NCBI GenBank assembly: GCA_963681505.1
Contig: OY811990.1
Location: 244,679-308,678, forward strand
DNA length: 64,000 bases
From: Eunapius fragilis
Taxonomy: Eukaryota > Porifera > Demospongiae > Spongillida > Spongillidae
Reading direction: 5' to 3'
Shown: positions 14,938 to 26,400 of the stretch, piece after piece
Layout of the letters: each line of letters begins with the position of its first letter
Position numbering within the stretch: the stretch's first letter is position 1
Position numbers and translations under genes: made by a program
The notes under the pieces: generated by a model
Databases searched by the model: none
Told to the model about the DNA's origin: nothing
The model's input: the letters and a program-made list of their open reading frames with translations, nothing else

Positions 14938-15632
14938 CACTCCTTCGTATCTGTGGAGTTTTCTGTAAACTTGTCCATCTGGCTCGCACTACACCTCCTT
15001 TGCATACCACAAAGGCCTTTGAGCTATTTGATGAGGATGTATGTAAGTGCTTTGCACAATGTACTGCTGTGGACACTTCTGATTATGCCTGGCACCAGGC
15101 TAGGCTGAGCCTGAGTAGAGGTGGTCTGGGTCTGCATTCTCTCACACAACACTCCCCTGCAGCTTACATTGCCTCACTTTGTACCTTGGGTTTTGGCCCC
15201 CAGTCTCAACACCACCTTGTCTCAGCAACTCAAATGTTTAATTCTTTTCTACCACCATCAGAGGCTATTAACGCAGAGGCACTTCTGTTGACTCCAGTCA
15301 CCCAAAAGAGCCTCTCCTCCAAGCTGGATGACTACCTCTTCAAGGTTCTCCTGGATATGTCCTCCATCGCTGACAAGGCTCGCTTGCTGTCTGTTTCCTC
15401 CCCTCATGCAGGTTTGTTGCTGTCTGTTACTCCTTCAGAGGGTCTTGGACTCCATCTTGACCCTTCCCAATTTCAGGTTGCTATCAAGTGGTGGCTTGGC
15501 CTGGACCTTTCCTATGGTTCTTGCTGCCCACTGTGCCCTGAGATTGCCTTGGATCCACTTGGCCATCATGCTGTTACCTGCAAAAGGGGTGGTGATGTGG
15601 TTTCCCGCCACAACAAGATACTAGTAGTCTAG
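14938..15632 (+). pseudogene. RLE-type non-LTR retrotransposon fragment (forward orientation)
   Basis: One open frame covering the region between the reverse transcriptase and the endonuclease: 'LRICGVFCKLVHLARTTPP', 'GGLGLHSLTQHSPAAYIASL', 'SSKLDDYLFKVLLDMSSIAD', and the cysteine/histidine block CCPLCPEIALDPLGHHAVTC followed by KRGGDVVSRHN. The Cys-x2-Cys-x10-His-x3-Cys pattern is close to the zinc motif preceding the endonuclease in R2-type elements. The frame stops at 15632, and the RPAD endonuclease part is missing, cut just before the left end of the hAT element at 15653. Head-to-head with 13827-14925. Confidence 0.8.
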
Positions 15633-15851
15633 TTGTATATGTTTATATATCACATGGTTCATACTGGTTTCAATATATCATTTTCCCTGACTTTCCATGA
15701 CTTCTCATGCCATGCTAAATTTATTTTCCCTGACTTGTCTTAAACTATAACATTACAAACTGAAACAAAACTTTCACTTATACCGTATTACACAGCATGC
15801 ACAGAATCAGTAATTGAACAAGAAGTGTTAGCCTGGAGAGGTATAGTATAT

Positions 15852-16239
15852 TCATTGTTTGTATTTCTCAATCTTTGCATCTAGCTCTTCATTCACCTTC
15901 TTCAGCTCTTCTTCCTTTTCATCAGCTGTTCTTCTTAAGCTGTTTGACTTAGCAATGTAAGTGAGATCACCAGTTGTTTCACACTTGTCAGCATATTTCT
16001 TAACACCCACATGGAGAGCATCGATGTCTGATTTCAATCTTTTTGTTTTCATCCTTAGTTCTTCAATTACTTCAAGTTCAGCTTTACGTTTAATCTGTGC
16101 ACGTTCTTTTACTTCGCCTTCCTTTATGTCTGCCAAATACTGGTGATATCTAGATCTTGCACTCCTAACAGAAATCATCATCTTTTTAGTGATGTTCACC
16201 TGTAAAATTCCACCAGCCTGTATGATGTGATCCTTGATT
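15852..16239 (-). pseudogene. hAT transposase C-terminal coiled-coil tail (separated by insertion)
   Basis: Minus-strand frame running from the retrotransposon junction at about 16239 (IKDHIIQAGGI) through NITKKMMISVRSARSRYHQY to a charged coiled coil (KRKAELEVIEELRMKTKRL, SNSLRRTADEKEEELKKV) and a stop at 15852. In related animal hAT proteins this tail follows directly on the 'IARRLI' sequence that ends the transposase ORF at about 17872 here, so the two pieces were one gene before the insertion. Similarity is from memory of the family, not a search. Confidence 0.75.
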
Positions 16240-17835
16240 TACTTATGACAAAGTGTTGAGATCTCTTAGGAACCTACCAAACAAATGGTCTAAAACTCCT
16301 GATGGTTTTCCGGCATTTTTTCTATTGCTCCCGCAATAGCATTCCCTCTAAGTTGTCTGTTTACTATGTCTATGGAAAGCAGTATCTTACCTGCTGTTTG
16401 GAAAGTCGGTTATGTGTGTCCAATTTTTAAAAAGGGTGCTCGTCAACTTCCTAGTAACTATAGCCCTGTTTCTATGACCAGCATATGTTGTAAAGTGATG
16501 GAATCTATTATTTCTGAATCAATGGTTCATTTCCTCAGGGTAAATGGTCTGTTATCAAAAGATCAGCATGGTTTTCTACCCAAAAGGTGTACTTGTACTC
16601 AACTTTTAGTAACACTAAATGAAATGTCATTGCTATCTGATGCTAAGATGCAGTTTATATAGATTTTGCTAAGGCATTTGATTCCGTCTCGCATCAAAAG
16701 CTTCTACTAAAGTTAGAATCTTACGGTTTCCATTCTCATCTGCTTGCTTGGATAAAGTCGTTTCTTAGTAATCGATGTCAACATGTCTACATAGGTTCAA
16801 ATTTGTCGACCCCACTACCTGTCATTAGTGGCGTTCCTCAGGGTTCTGTCTTAGGTCCACTTCTTTTTCTCATATATATTAACGACCTTCCAGATTGTTT
16901 GTCATCACCTGTTAAAGCTAAAATCTTCGCTGATGATACTAAAATTTATTTTCATCATTCTACTGGGGATACATCTCCATTTGTAAGTTCATTATCTGCA
17001 TTTTGTGATTGGGCATCTAATTGGCAACTTAGCATTGCCTTTCAAAAATGCAATGTCATCTCCTTTGGAAAGCAAATATCTGATACATCATACTCATTAT
17101 GTGGGATAACCTTAGAGCAAGTATCTTATATTCGTGATCTTGGTGTTTATGTTTCATCAGATTTTAAACCTGGAATTCATTGCTCATCCATAGCGGCCAA
17201 AGCGTATTCTAGATGTTCTCTACTTCTAAAAGGTTTCCATACTAGTGATGTCAGCATTCTATTACGTGTATTTAAAACCTACGTTAGGCCACTTTTAGAA
17301 TTCAACACTCCAGTCTGGAATCCTTGGCTGTTTAAAGATATTGAACATATAGAAGGAGTACAGCGTTACTTCACACGAGAAATTTATAAACATGCAAGGC
17401 TTCCTCACATGGATTATGCATCCAGGTTAGCAAATCTTAATTTGTCATCATTAGAATATCGTCGTATCTATTTTGACCTTACAATGTGTTACAAAATTGT
17501 GAATAAGCTTTTGGATATTGATGCAGCTGAGATGTTTACAGTCATTTCAAACGTTCATTCCACTCGTGGGAATTCATACAGGCTCCAGTCGGTCACCATA
17601 CCTCGTCATGATTTTCGGCTATACTTTTTTTCATCTCGGGTTGTTCCTATTTGGAATTCTTTACCAGAACATGTTGTATCTGCAAAGAATATCATCACCT
17701 TCATGTGTCGCCTCAAAACTGTAGATCTATCTCCCTTTTGTAAACTGTATCCATTTAAATAGGAAGTATATAAGTGCATTTACACATGCCATTACTTGCC
17801 TCTTCAGTGCATTATCTGTACAATGCATTGAGAAA

Positions 17836-17870
<35 letters not shown>
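16240..17870 (+). mobile_element. 5'-truncated non-LTR retrotransposon (CR1/jockey-like RT) with ATT-repeat tail
   Basis: Starts inside reverse transcriptase (RNLPNKWSKTPDGFPAFF near 16270), with a frameshift near 16330 and a stop near 16660. An open frame (16803-17762, 319 codons) carries GVPQGSVLGPLLFLIYINDL and the catalytic FADD box (KIFADDTKIYF), then thumb and C-terminal sequence ending LSPFCKLYPFK. The 3' UTR (GCATTATCTGTACAATGCAT, TGAGAAATATT) ends in an ATT microsatellite at about 17835-17870, the usual 3' tail of this group. It is inserted into the hAT transposase gene between GATCCTTGAT and AACCGTC. A second 3' end of the same family is at 25955-26060. The endonuclease part is missing (5' truncation). 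Confidence 0.85.
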
Positions 17871-17872
<2 letters not shown>

Positions 17873-19792
17873 CGTCTAGCTATAAGACTCTTGGTTTGTT
17901 GGTTTTCAACAATAACCTCCTTGTTAACAGAAAACCCCCTTTCTATTGTGGCTTGCCCATGTGAAAGTAGTAGAGCCATTCTAACAGCCATCCACAGCCT
18001 TGGATAAGGAGTACACATTTTATCATGCAAGTAAATATCTAGCCTATCTTGTCCAGGCTTGAATTGAAGCAATTCACTAGTCAAAACTGACTGCATGAAG
18101 TGTTCAAACTCTTGTAAAATGTCATCACATACACTTGCTTGTAGCCTTTTAGCATTGACTAGACTTTTCAACATTCTTGTTAACAGGGTCTTACATGCAT
18201 CAGGTGACTCAGCAATGAAATGAGGATCAAGGCATGATACACTACAAGCAAGTGGATAGCGCATTGGTGATTTTTCCAATACTTTTTCAGTGAATGCGAT
18301 AAGTGCTGCCTTTGCAGATATCCTCATACCCAAAACATCCTTCTCACTAACCCTCATCTTCCTGAACTCAGCACTCTGTAAGTACATCTCTGCAGCAAAT
18401 CCTAGATCTACCTGCTTATGATGGCCCCGATCTCGCAAATCTACTTTGCTGAGTTGCGTACATGTTTTATGTTGTGCAGCAAACTCTACTGTGAGGAACC
18501 TTGAAATGATGCTTTTGAGCATATCCAGCAAATCTGAAACTAAGAATGGCAGTAATGGATTATCGCTTTGGTACTTTGTCAAAAATGGTTTTACTTGCTT
18601 TGCTAAAGTTAAAGAAAAATGTAACTTTGCTTCTGCAAGGAGATCTTCGCATCCACTTTTTACAGTGTCAAAAGACTTAGTATGAGGGTATGAAAGTTTC
18701 TTCTCCATCACAAAAAGGGTATACTTCCTCAAGTCAGGAAGGACCTCCAAAAATCTTTCCAGTACACAAACATTTTCAACCCACCTATGAACTACAAACT
18801 TCAAAGGAAATAAATGATTTGTTGCTATACTGGAGAAGTCCTCTCTCCTTGCAGGAGAATCTTTGAACAGGCGATATGCACTTGTCAGAAGAGTTTCTAT
18901 GTCCCACCCAGTCTCTGACATAGCACTTCTAAATGCTCCATGTATGACATGCAGCCCACATGAACCAACATTTAGAAGATTTTTTCCATTCTCTAACTGA
19001 ATTTCACTCTGAAGGTCCTCAAATACCTTCCAATTAACATTAGGCCCATCCATGCTTAGCTGGAGAAGGTTTGCTTTTTGCAGGGATTGTATAGCTTTTG
19101 TCAGGTCTTCCTCAATATCTACAGCCCTAGCATGGCCCATAAAAATGGATGTAAAATATCTGTTTTGGACTTCATTCCCATTCCAAAAGCGAAGGTAGAT
19201 ATCTAACTGCTTTTGTTGCACTTTCTTATTCAAAGATTCATCAAACAGTAGAACAAAATAGTCATCTTTAACCTTATCCATCAGTACATCTAACAGGTAA
19301 GGTGCCAACCCGAAAGTGGCCATATATCTGGCCTTAGATTCTGAACACGAAAAATTCTTCGCAACTTCACTGTCTGGGAACATTGCTTGCAACAGCAACG
19401 GTACGCACTCCGCGGAATTAAATGAGTAATTACTCGCAATAATTCCATAAAATCTCTGCACGTGTACGCGTATCATCGTTAAAAACGCCAAGGTTGCTTG
19501 CTGCAGACGTTGCAGTAATTGACAAATCTGTACTAGAACTTAGAGCGTGTGATTGTGGCTCACCTGCTGGTGCTATCGACAATGGCGAGGGCTGAAGAAA
19601 ACTTTGAATTGGTGCAGTGGCGACTGCAACCGCCGCTAAACCACGATGCTTTGAATTTGATTCGTGACTCTTGATGGCTTCTATGCCCATGTTGGACAAC
19701 TTCAAGACCTTCGAGCAAAGCTTGCACCTAAAACATGTACGGTCGTTCCGAACCTGTTGTAACCACAGTCCAAATTTTTGTCTTTCAGCCAT
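17871..19792 (-). pseudogene. hAT transposase with BED-like zinc finger, one frameshift
   Basis: Starts at 19792 (MAERQKFGLWLQQVRNDRT) with a BED-like finger: CFRCKLCSKVL (CxxC) and SHESNSKH (His pair). The frame shifts by one base near 19436; the second frame then carries the RNase-H-like transposase: SCSESKARYMATFGLAPYLL, DYFVLLFDESLN (catalytic Asp region), LLQLSMDGPNVNWK (second acidic region), GHHKQVDLGFA, and the C-terminal hAT dimerisation block (LLLSHGQATIERGFSVNKEV). Coding sense ends at 17871, where the retrotransposon's ATT tail begins; the rest lies at 15852-16239. The frame is open over more than 530 codons, so inactivation looks recent. Whether the frameshift is real or a short intron cannot be told from sequence alone. 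Confidence 0.85.
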
Positions 19793-20467
19793 AACTCATC
19801 AAAGTATGTCTTCTTTGATGTTTTCGGCATAGTTATCGACTGCTAACGCAGTAACGCTCACGTTAACGGTTCAGGTATTGGTACACGCTTGTAAAGGAGT
19901 TATTACACCATGCGGTAAAAAATCGTGACTCTAATTAATACGCGCGTTATCGATATACATGTAGTCACGTACGTGTGCGTATATACTCGTACGGAGCAGG
20001 CAAGTACAGTTCGCGTGCCATTCAGTTTTATGCTAGTTCATTTTCGCGCACTTTTCCCTGACTTATATAGATTTTTCCTGACTATCCCTGACTTTCCAGT
20101 GACAAATATCGTTTTCCCTGATATTCCAGTTTTCCATGACTTTCCCTGACCCGTACGAACCCTGAAATTTTATTCAGTGTATTTGTATATCACATGACAC
20201 AATTTTTAAAAGTAGTGTATCGTTTGAAACCTGTGTGCTATTTCAAAAACGTCATTTTTGGCACGAATTCTACACCATAATTTTCTGTCTACTTCGTTCC
20301 TCAAACGATAGTAGACGATCTCATCCTGGTGTCTGTTTCAGATTGTCACGTTATACAAATATTACTTTACCCTGTCCGAAAATCATTCTATGTATATACG
20401 GTATATAGCTGGCAGGGCACGAGGGAAAGAGTGCACTTGTAAGGGGAGTGGTTCTTATTACTGCGAA

Positions 20468-23400
20468 ATGTCCGAATGCAATGAGGATAACTTTGACAAA
20501 GACTCTAACTCCGAAGGAGAAGGAGAAAGCGGCGAAGAGGAGGAAAGCTCCGAAGATGCCTCCACTGACAGCAATCCACCTGAAGACGACGACGAACCGT
20601 TGCTTAACTACAAACGTTTTGCAAAGGAGACGATACATTCTATTCATCAAGAAACCAGAAACGTTATAAGTTGTATTGCTATTCATGAAAAGGTTGGCTT
20701 TAATGTAAATCACCTTGCGTGTAACATAGTGACCAAACTATATGCAAGCAAAGCAAAGCATGACTTCGAAAGAACATGTCTACTAAATTAGTTGCAGTGA
20801 TATAACAAATTTGAAACGAGGGGACTTACAGTACATGTATCCGGTATTAATAAACGCTAGTTTTTACAGTATATGCCTTGACTTGAGATTATGTGAACTG
20901 GTGTAGCTGGCTAGCATTACTAATAAGTGAGGATGAAAATTTGCTGTTCTCATGGCTGAGAGCTTTGTTTGTTTTTTTAATCAGTCTAACCTTTTAACAG
21001 TTTATTGCAGTTGGAACAGTTGCTGGTGTAATATATCTGCTTGATCATTCAGGAGCTCCTGTGACAGGCAGAGATTATACTCTGGTGAGTATAGGTAATC
21101 CCTTGTAAGTTGTGGGTTTAATTTTGTCTTGATTGTCAAGCATACAGGACAGGTGAATCAAATCTCAATTGATCAGGAAGGTGAAGTGTTAGCTAGTTGC
21201 TCCGAAGATGGCAAGGCAAGTGAGAATTTATTTTGTAGTCTGTACTTAGGAAACTGCTTGCTGTTAGTTGTACTTATAATTCTGTAGGGCTGTTACAGGT
21301 ATTGTACATGTACTTGTACACTTGTACATGTATATGTGGCAAACAATACTAATGTGTTGGTATGCCGCTGTGAAGATTCTTACTGTAATTCACTGCTGCT
21401 GTTTTAATACTATTGTACCATGTTAGCCTATACATATATGTACATGTATGTGTGTATTGATCCACAAGTTGCAGAATGCATTATAGCAACGTTGGTGCAT
21501 TATATTGTACATGTTCCCTTAGTTTGCGATTGGGATTGCAATGATACATGTAAATCTGTTCATATAAATTATAAAATTTAGTGTGAATTTACATTGTGGT
21601 TGTTCATTGCTTTTCATAAGTTTATCATTGTAGTGCTTATTTACGAGGCTATAGTGTAATCACTCTTACTATACAGGATATACTTATTCACCAACTACTT
21701 TGGCAGGGCGTGTTATAGGTACACACGTACATTACAGTACCTGTATCTTTATCCATGGAATTTGTGAATTAGGTCAACGTACAACTGCACGGTTCTGCAT
21801 ATGTATACATGTAGGTGGAGTGGTTATTTCACTGTCTCATTGTAGGTTTCCATCATTGGTCTGTTGAACAGCAAATACAACAATACCCTGAATTATGACA
21901 GGGCAGTTAAGGTACACCGTACTCATGCGTGAAACAGTCATGTACACCTCATGTACATGTATAGCTTTAGATTGGACATGTTGTACATGTACATTTATAT
22001 CGTATCTCTTTTCAACCTTTCCCTTGTTAATAGTCAGTGGCAGTACATCCGCATTTCAGTAAAGGAGCCAGTCAAGTAGTGACTGGAACTAATGACAAAG
22101 TAAGCTTACATGTCTATTAAACATTCCCCTATGACCACTACAAGCAACCAAGTAGTTGATTGGTGTAACAGACTTGTCCTTTGTACCGCCTCCCCCCACC
22201 CCTATCTCATGTTATATTGAAGATTACTTTGATGAGCTTCATGGCTCACGCCTACAAGTATATGGTTTATGTGTAAATATAGAAGTCCATTAGGTATAAC
22301 AAAAGGTATGCATGTATGAAATAATGCATGCCATTGCATGGTGGTACACTGGTTTCATTAGAAAACCTCAGTGGGTATACCAAGCAGTGATGGAAAATCA
22401 AACTGTTAGGTAATCATTCTGCTTGCTGTTCGCAAATCAACTACACTGTACATGTATACAAATTTTCATTTTAATACCAAACAGATACTGGGATATGGGG
22501 CTTCGATAACTATCAAAGGCAAAAGGGGAGTGATGTAGTTAATACGCTAGCAGCAAGCTGAGAACTGAGCAGTTGTTTTTTATTTTCCACTTGTGTGTAT
22601 AACTACAGTAGGTTTGTTACCATTTTAATGCCTGTGATTCGGCAATGCGTGGTTACATTTGAAGGGAAGACCACACAGAGTTTTTTAACACATGTTTCTG
22701 GCAGTGCATTACATATATTTACATAACTTCTGAAACCTGAATTTTTACATATAATTACTTGTGCATAATCTTATGCCACACGTGGAAGTTAGGGGAATAT
22801 CGGATTTGGTTTCTCCATTGTGGTTTCATTGGGGATAAGGCTAGGTTATAATTACTGTTGTCAGACCAAGATGGGATGCGGTTTCCCATATGCATTCCTC
22901 TCAACAGATATGTGTACATATCATTTATCAATGTATATAATGCTTGCTTGAGAAATTTGTTTAGACGCATGCAAGGAGTACAAAATTTTTGAAGGTGTAA
23001 TAACATGCAGTATATTCTGCCATGCTTAATATGGGGAGGAAATTTCTAACACTGGTATTACCAAACTTGTATGTAAAGTACATCTGAACCTAACACTTGA
23101 GTATTCGATCAATGGTTGGCATGACCTGGACCGAATTAATGATAATGACATCTTACACATATATCTTGTTAATGGTGTTAGGGGAACTGCATGCTGATAA
23201 AGGATTTTGTCTACAGCTCACATTAGTTGAAGAGCGAAGATGGCTGTTAACAAATGTCAAGTCCAGTGTTGAACTTCATGCAGGATATGGACTTATATCT
23301 ACAATAAAATGGAGAGATTGTCTCATTGCCTGGGCAAATGAGAAAGTTAGTGCTGTTCAGTTGTCTTCATAACAACTTTCATTTTTTATCAATATTTACA

Positions 23401-26400
23401 TGCACCTTCAGATGGTAGTGGTGTATGATACAGTTCTAAAGGAAATAATTACTACCATTATATTTGACGAGGAAAGGTTGGTGACAATAGTCTTTGCAGT
23501 TGTGCTGTATTTGTTCTTTAAATTGCTTTTGACAGGAGGGAAGTTAGTGCAATCCTCTATATGTGCAGTACTAAACTACATGTTGGTACATTGATAAAGC
23601 CAATACTGTTATAAATTCTGCTGTACTCTATAAGCTAAATGTTGGAGAGGGACAACATAATTGCAAATAATTATATATTGTTTAGTTAGCCTACATGATT
23701 GATCAGATTGCAGGTCCAAATCCCCACAAGTCTTTGCTGGCAGAAAAATGACACCCTTCTTGTGGGAAGAGGCCACAGTGTTAAGGTTTGGTGAAATTTT
23801 GTTTTCATGGATCTTTGTGCAAAGCAAAATGGCATGTGCATGTTTATGCATGAAATCTGAATACATGTACATGTATGTATGATAGCATAGTCATTTAATT
23901 TCTGTGTTGTTAATGAAATACATGCAATATGTATGTACAAGTGTATTCCCATCAAGATACCAATCGTGGAATGAAGCATGTCATTATGGGTGATCATTCT
24001 GTGCTGGGCCCTCATCTGGGTATCAGTGCTACTTGCACAGTTTACATGTATCATATAGACGTAGGTCCTTTTTATCCCATGGCAAGTTATTTGCTTTGCA
24101 AATAAAAAGGGTGCATGTACATATACATATTATCGTAGGCCATGGATGATGTTGTGTATGCCATTAGGACATCTGTCTGCTGCATTAAATAATGAGCATG
24201 ATGAAGCTGTAAAAGTCAAAACCATGCTGTAGCATACATGTATGTGCATCATGTACATGTTCTGTGTTGTAATCTATTCAGCTCTTCATTACTTGTAATG
24301 TACATTTAATAATCCAGATTGCTAAGATTGAAACTGAAAAGTCACCTGATGAAGGAGCTGATCCTGGTTTACTGCCAAAACGAAAGAAATTCATGACCAT
24401 TTGTAGGTTTTATTAACCCATTAATTTTTACATGTATGTGTTCATGTGTTTACAATATGCAATTCATCAGCTTTATGCGTGTAGTTGTGCGTTGCACTAT
24501 TTTAGGACACAGCATAGAAATGAGTGCACGTTTACCATATATCTATGTGACCATGTACAAAATGTGTGTGATAGAAAAAAATGAATGTAATCTTTTCAAC
24601 CAGTCAACATATTCTTTTCACAATTTCTATTCTTGCTTTCCCCTATGGAAATTTATATCGATTTATGAATTTTATGAATTCAGAGTTTGCCCACCTGGAA
24701 GTAGAGTTACCCATTCTCTTGTTGATGTGCTATGTATGTAGAAGAGTTTAATTGGTCAGATTGTTGACTAAGAAGGTGATGTTGCCGTCTAAGATGTGTT
24801 CATGCCTTGCCGCAACGGTTTAAGCAATTTGCTTCTTTTCAAACTTGTACATGTACATGCAGATGGGTGCCTGCATTATAATATAGGCAGGGCAGTGTTC
24901 ATGTACTTTTGCACATTGAGGTCAACAGATTTATAACTATATGGAATGTTCTATGGGAAAATGTGTGTTATGGATTTATATGTATAGCATTAAAAACTAT
25001 TAACGCTGTTGGGTTCCTATTTGTCACACTACATATTACACCATTACTATATATTGAAATCCATTTTGGTGTCTTACACATGCGGGGTACCGATATTACA
25101 AGGTCCAATACCCCATATGGTTCACAACGTCAGGTACATGTAGGAGCATCCAAATCTGTTCGAATTCAGTATGTACGTACATATAGAAGGGTCCAGTCGC
25201 TATTGATTTGTTCTGTTTGTTAATTTTCACTTAATCCATTACGGAGATATAGCTATGCAAAGTACGTGCACGGTTTCCCTCTAGATTCCCGGCAATGATT
25301 TAGGCACTCGCCTCCATTGAATGTGTACATGTATTTCACTGGAGCAAATGGAGCGGGTAACCGTGCACGCACTTTGCACAGCTACATCTCCCTATGCATA
25401 TGCATACTTTGTCTGGTACAACTTAACATTATTGTTATTGTTTCTTGCAGCTGCACAAAATAGATTTGAAAATTTTCTTGTTTGTGGAGTGGTTGTTCTT
25501 GCTCTTGATGAAGGCATGGATTTGGTAGTTCTTGGTTACGATTCACAGATGGATATTAAATCTGCAGTTGTGAGTTGTGAATTACTGTGTTTCGAACTGC
25601 ATTGTAACTCAACGAAATTCAGGCATCTGGGAAAGTCCCCCCACCACACCTGCTTATTGTACCACCTGGCGTGTATAACCAAGAGAAGGGACTGTATGAC
25701 ACACCAGAGGAAAAAAGCAAGGACAAGTTATTGCCAAAAGGATACCAGTATTTTCAATGCTGGGAGTATCATTTAGGTTTGTTTCATTTGTATGCTTATT
25801 ATAATTGTTTATGTTTCAAACATCAACATCTAGAGTGTGTTGAAAAGGAGGATCGATTTTACATTGTGACACCTACTGACATCATTCTTGCAGAGGTTAG
25901 ATGCTGTACATTGTCATTATCAACACCTTTATGTCCTTAAAACCATTGATTTACATGTATCTACTTTTTGTAAATTGTATGTACCCATTAAAATAGTAAA
26001 TAGGAAATATATAAGTGCATTATTTCTACAATGCATTGAGAAATATTAATTTTATTTTAATTTTATTTTTTGAATACAGTGCAGCAGAGAATACATTATT
26101 TGTAAATAATATTATATACACACACGTACATGTATTCAAACTGCTACACTGCTACACTACACTTATTATTATTATTATTATTTTTATTATTATTATTATT
26201 TAGATGTTCAAACAGATACTGTGAAACATTTGTAACCATCTGATGCAGTGATTATTTGTAGACCAGATGTTCACATGTACAGTAAAAATGTATAAATGCA
26301 TGTACAAAAAATTAATTGGCAAGATACCATTATGTATGATCTCAGAGCAATCCATTATAGTATGGCAACATTTATGACTAACTAGGCCAGGTGTCTATAA

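Larger units (their letters stand above)
15653..20164 (-). mobile_element. hAT DNA transposon, interrupted by a nested retrotransposon
   Basis: The right terminus (5' end of the element) reads, on the minus strand, CAGGGTTCGTACGGGTCAGG from 20164, a typical hAT end. The left end CATGGTTCATACTGGTTTCA at 15653 is a decayed inverted match. Sub-terminal TTTTCCCTGACTTTCCATGA-type repeats occur at about 15680-15730 and 20050-20150. The element contains a BED-like zinc finger, a transposase, a C-terminal coiled-coil tail and, inserted within the transposase gene, a non-LTR retrotransposon (about 16240-17870). I could not find an 8-bp target duplication (left flank ATATATCA, right flank AAATTTTA), so the ends may be off by a few bases or decayed. 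Confidence 0.8.

Noticed and set aside
15852..16199. Stand-alone coiled-coil protein gene
   Set aside because: Position, strand and reading sense fit the C-terminal tail of the split hAT transposase better.
20351..20713. Minus-strand ORF with a hydrophobic stretch over VPS41 exon 1
   Set aside because: It is the complement of the acidic (GAA/GAG-rich) N-terminus of VPS41.
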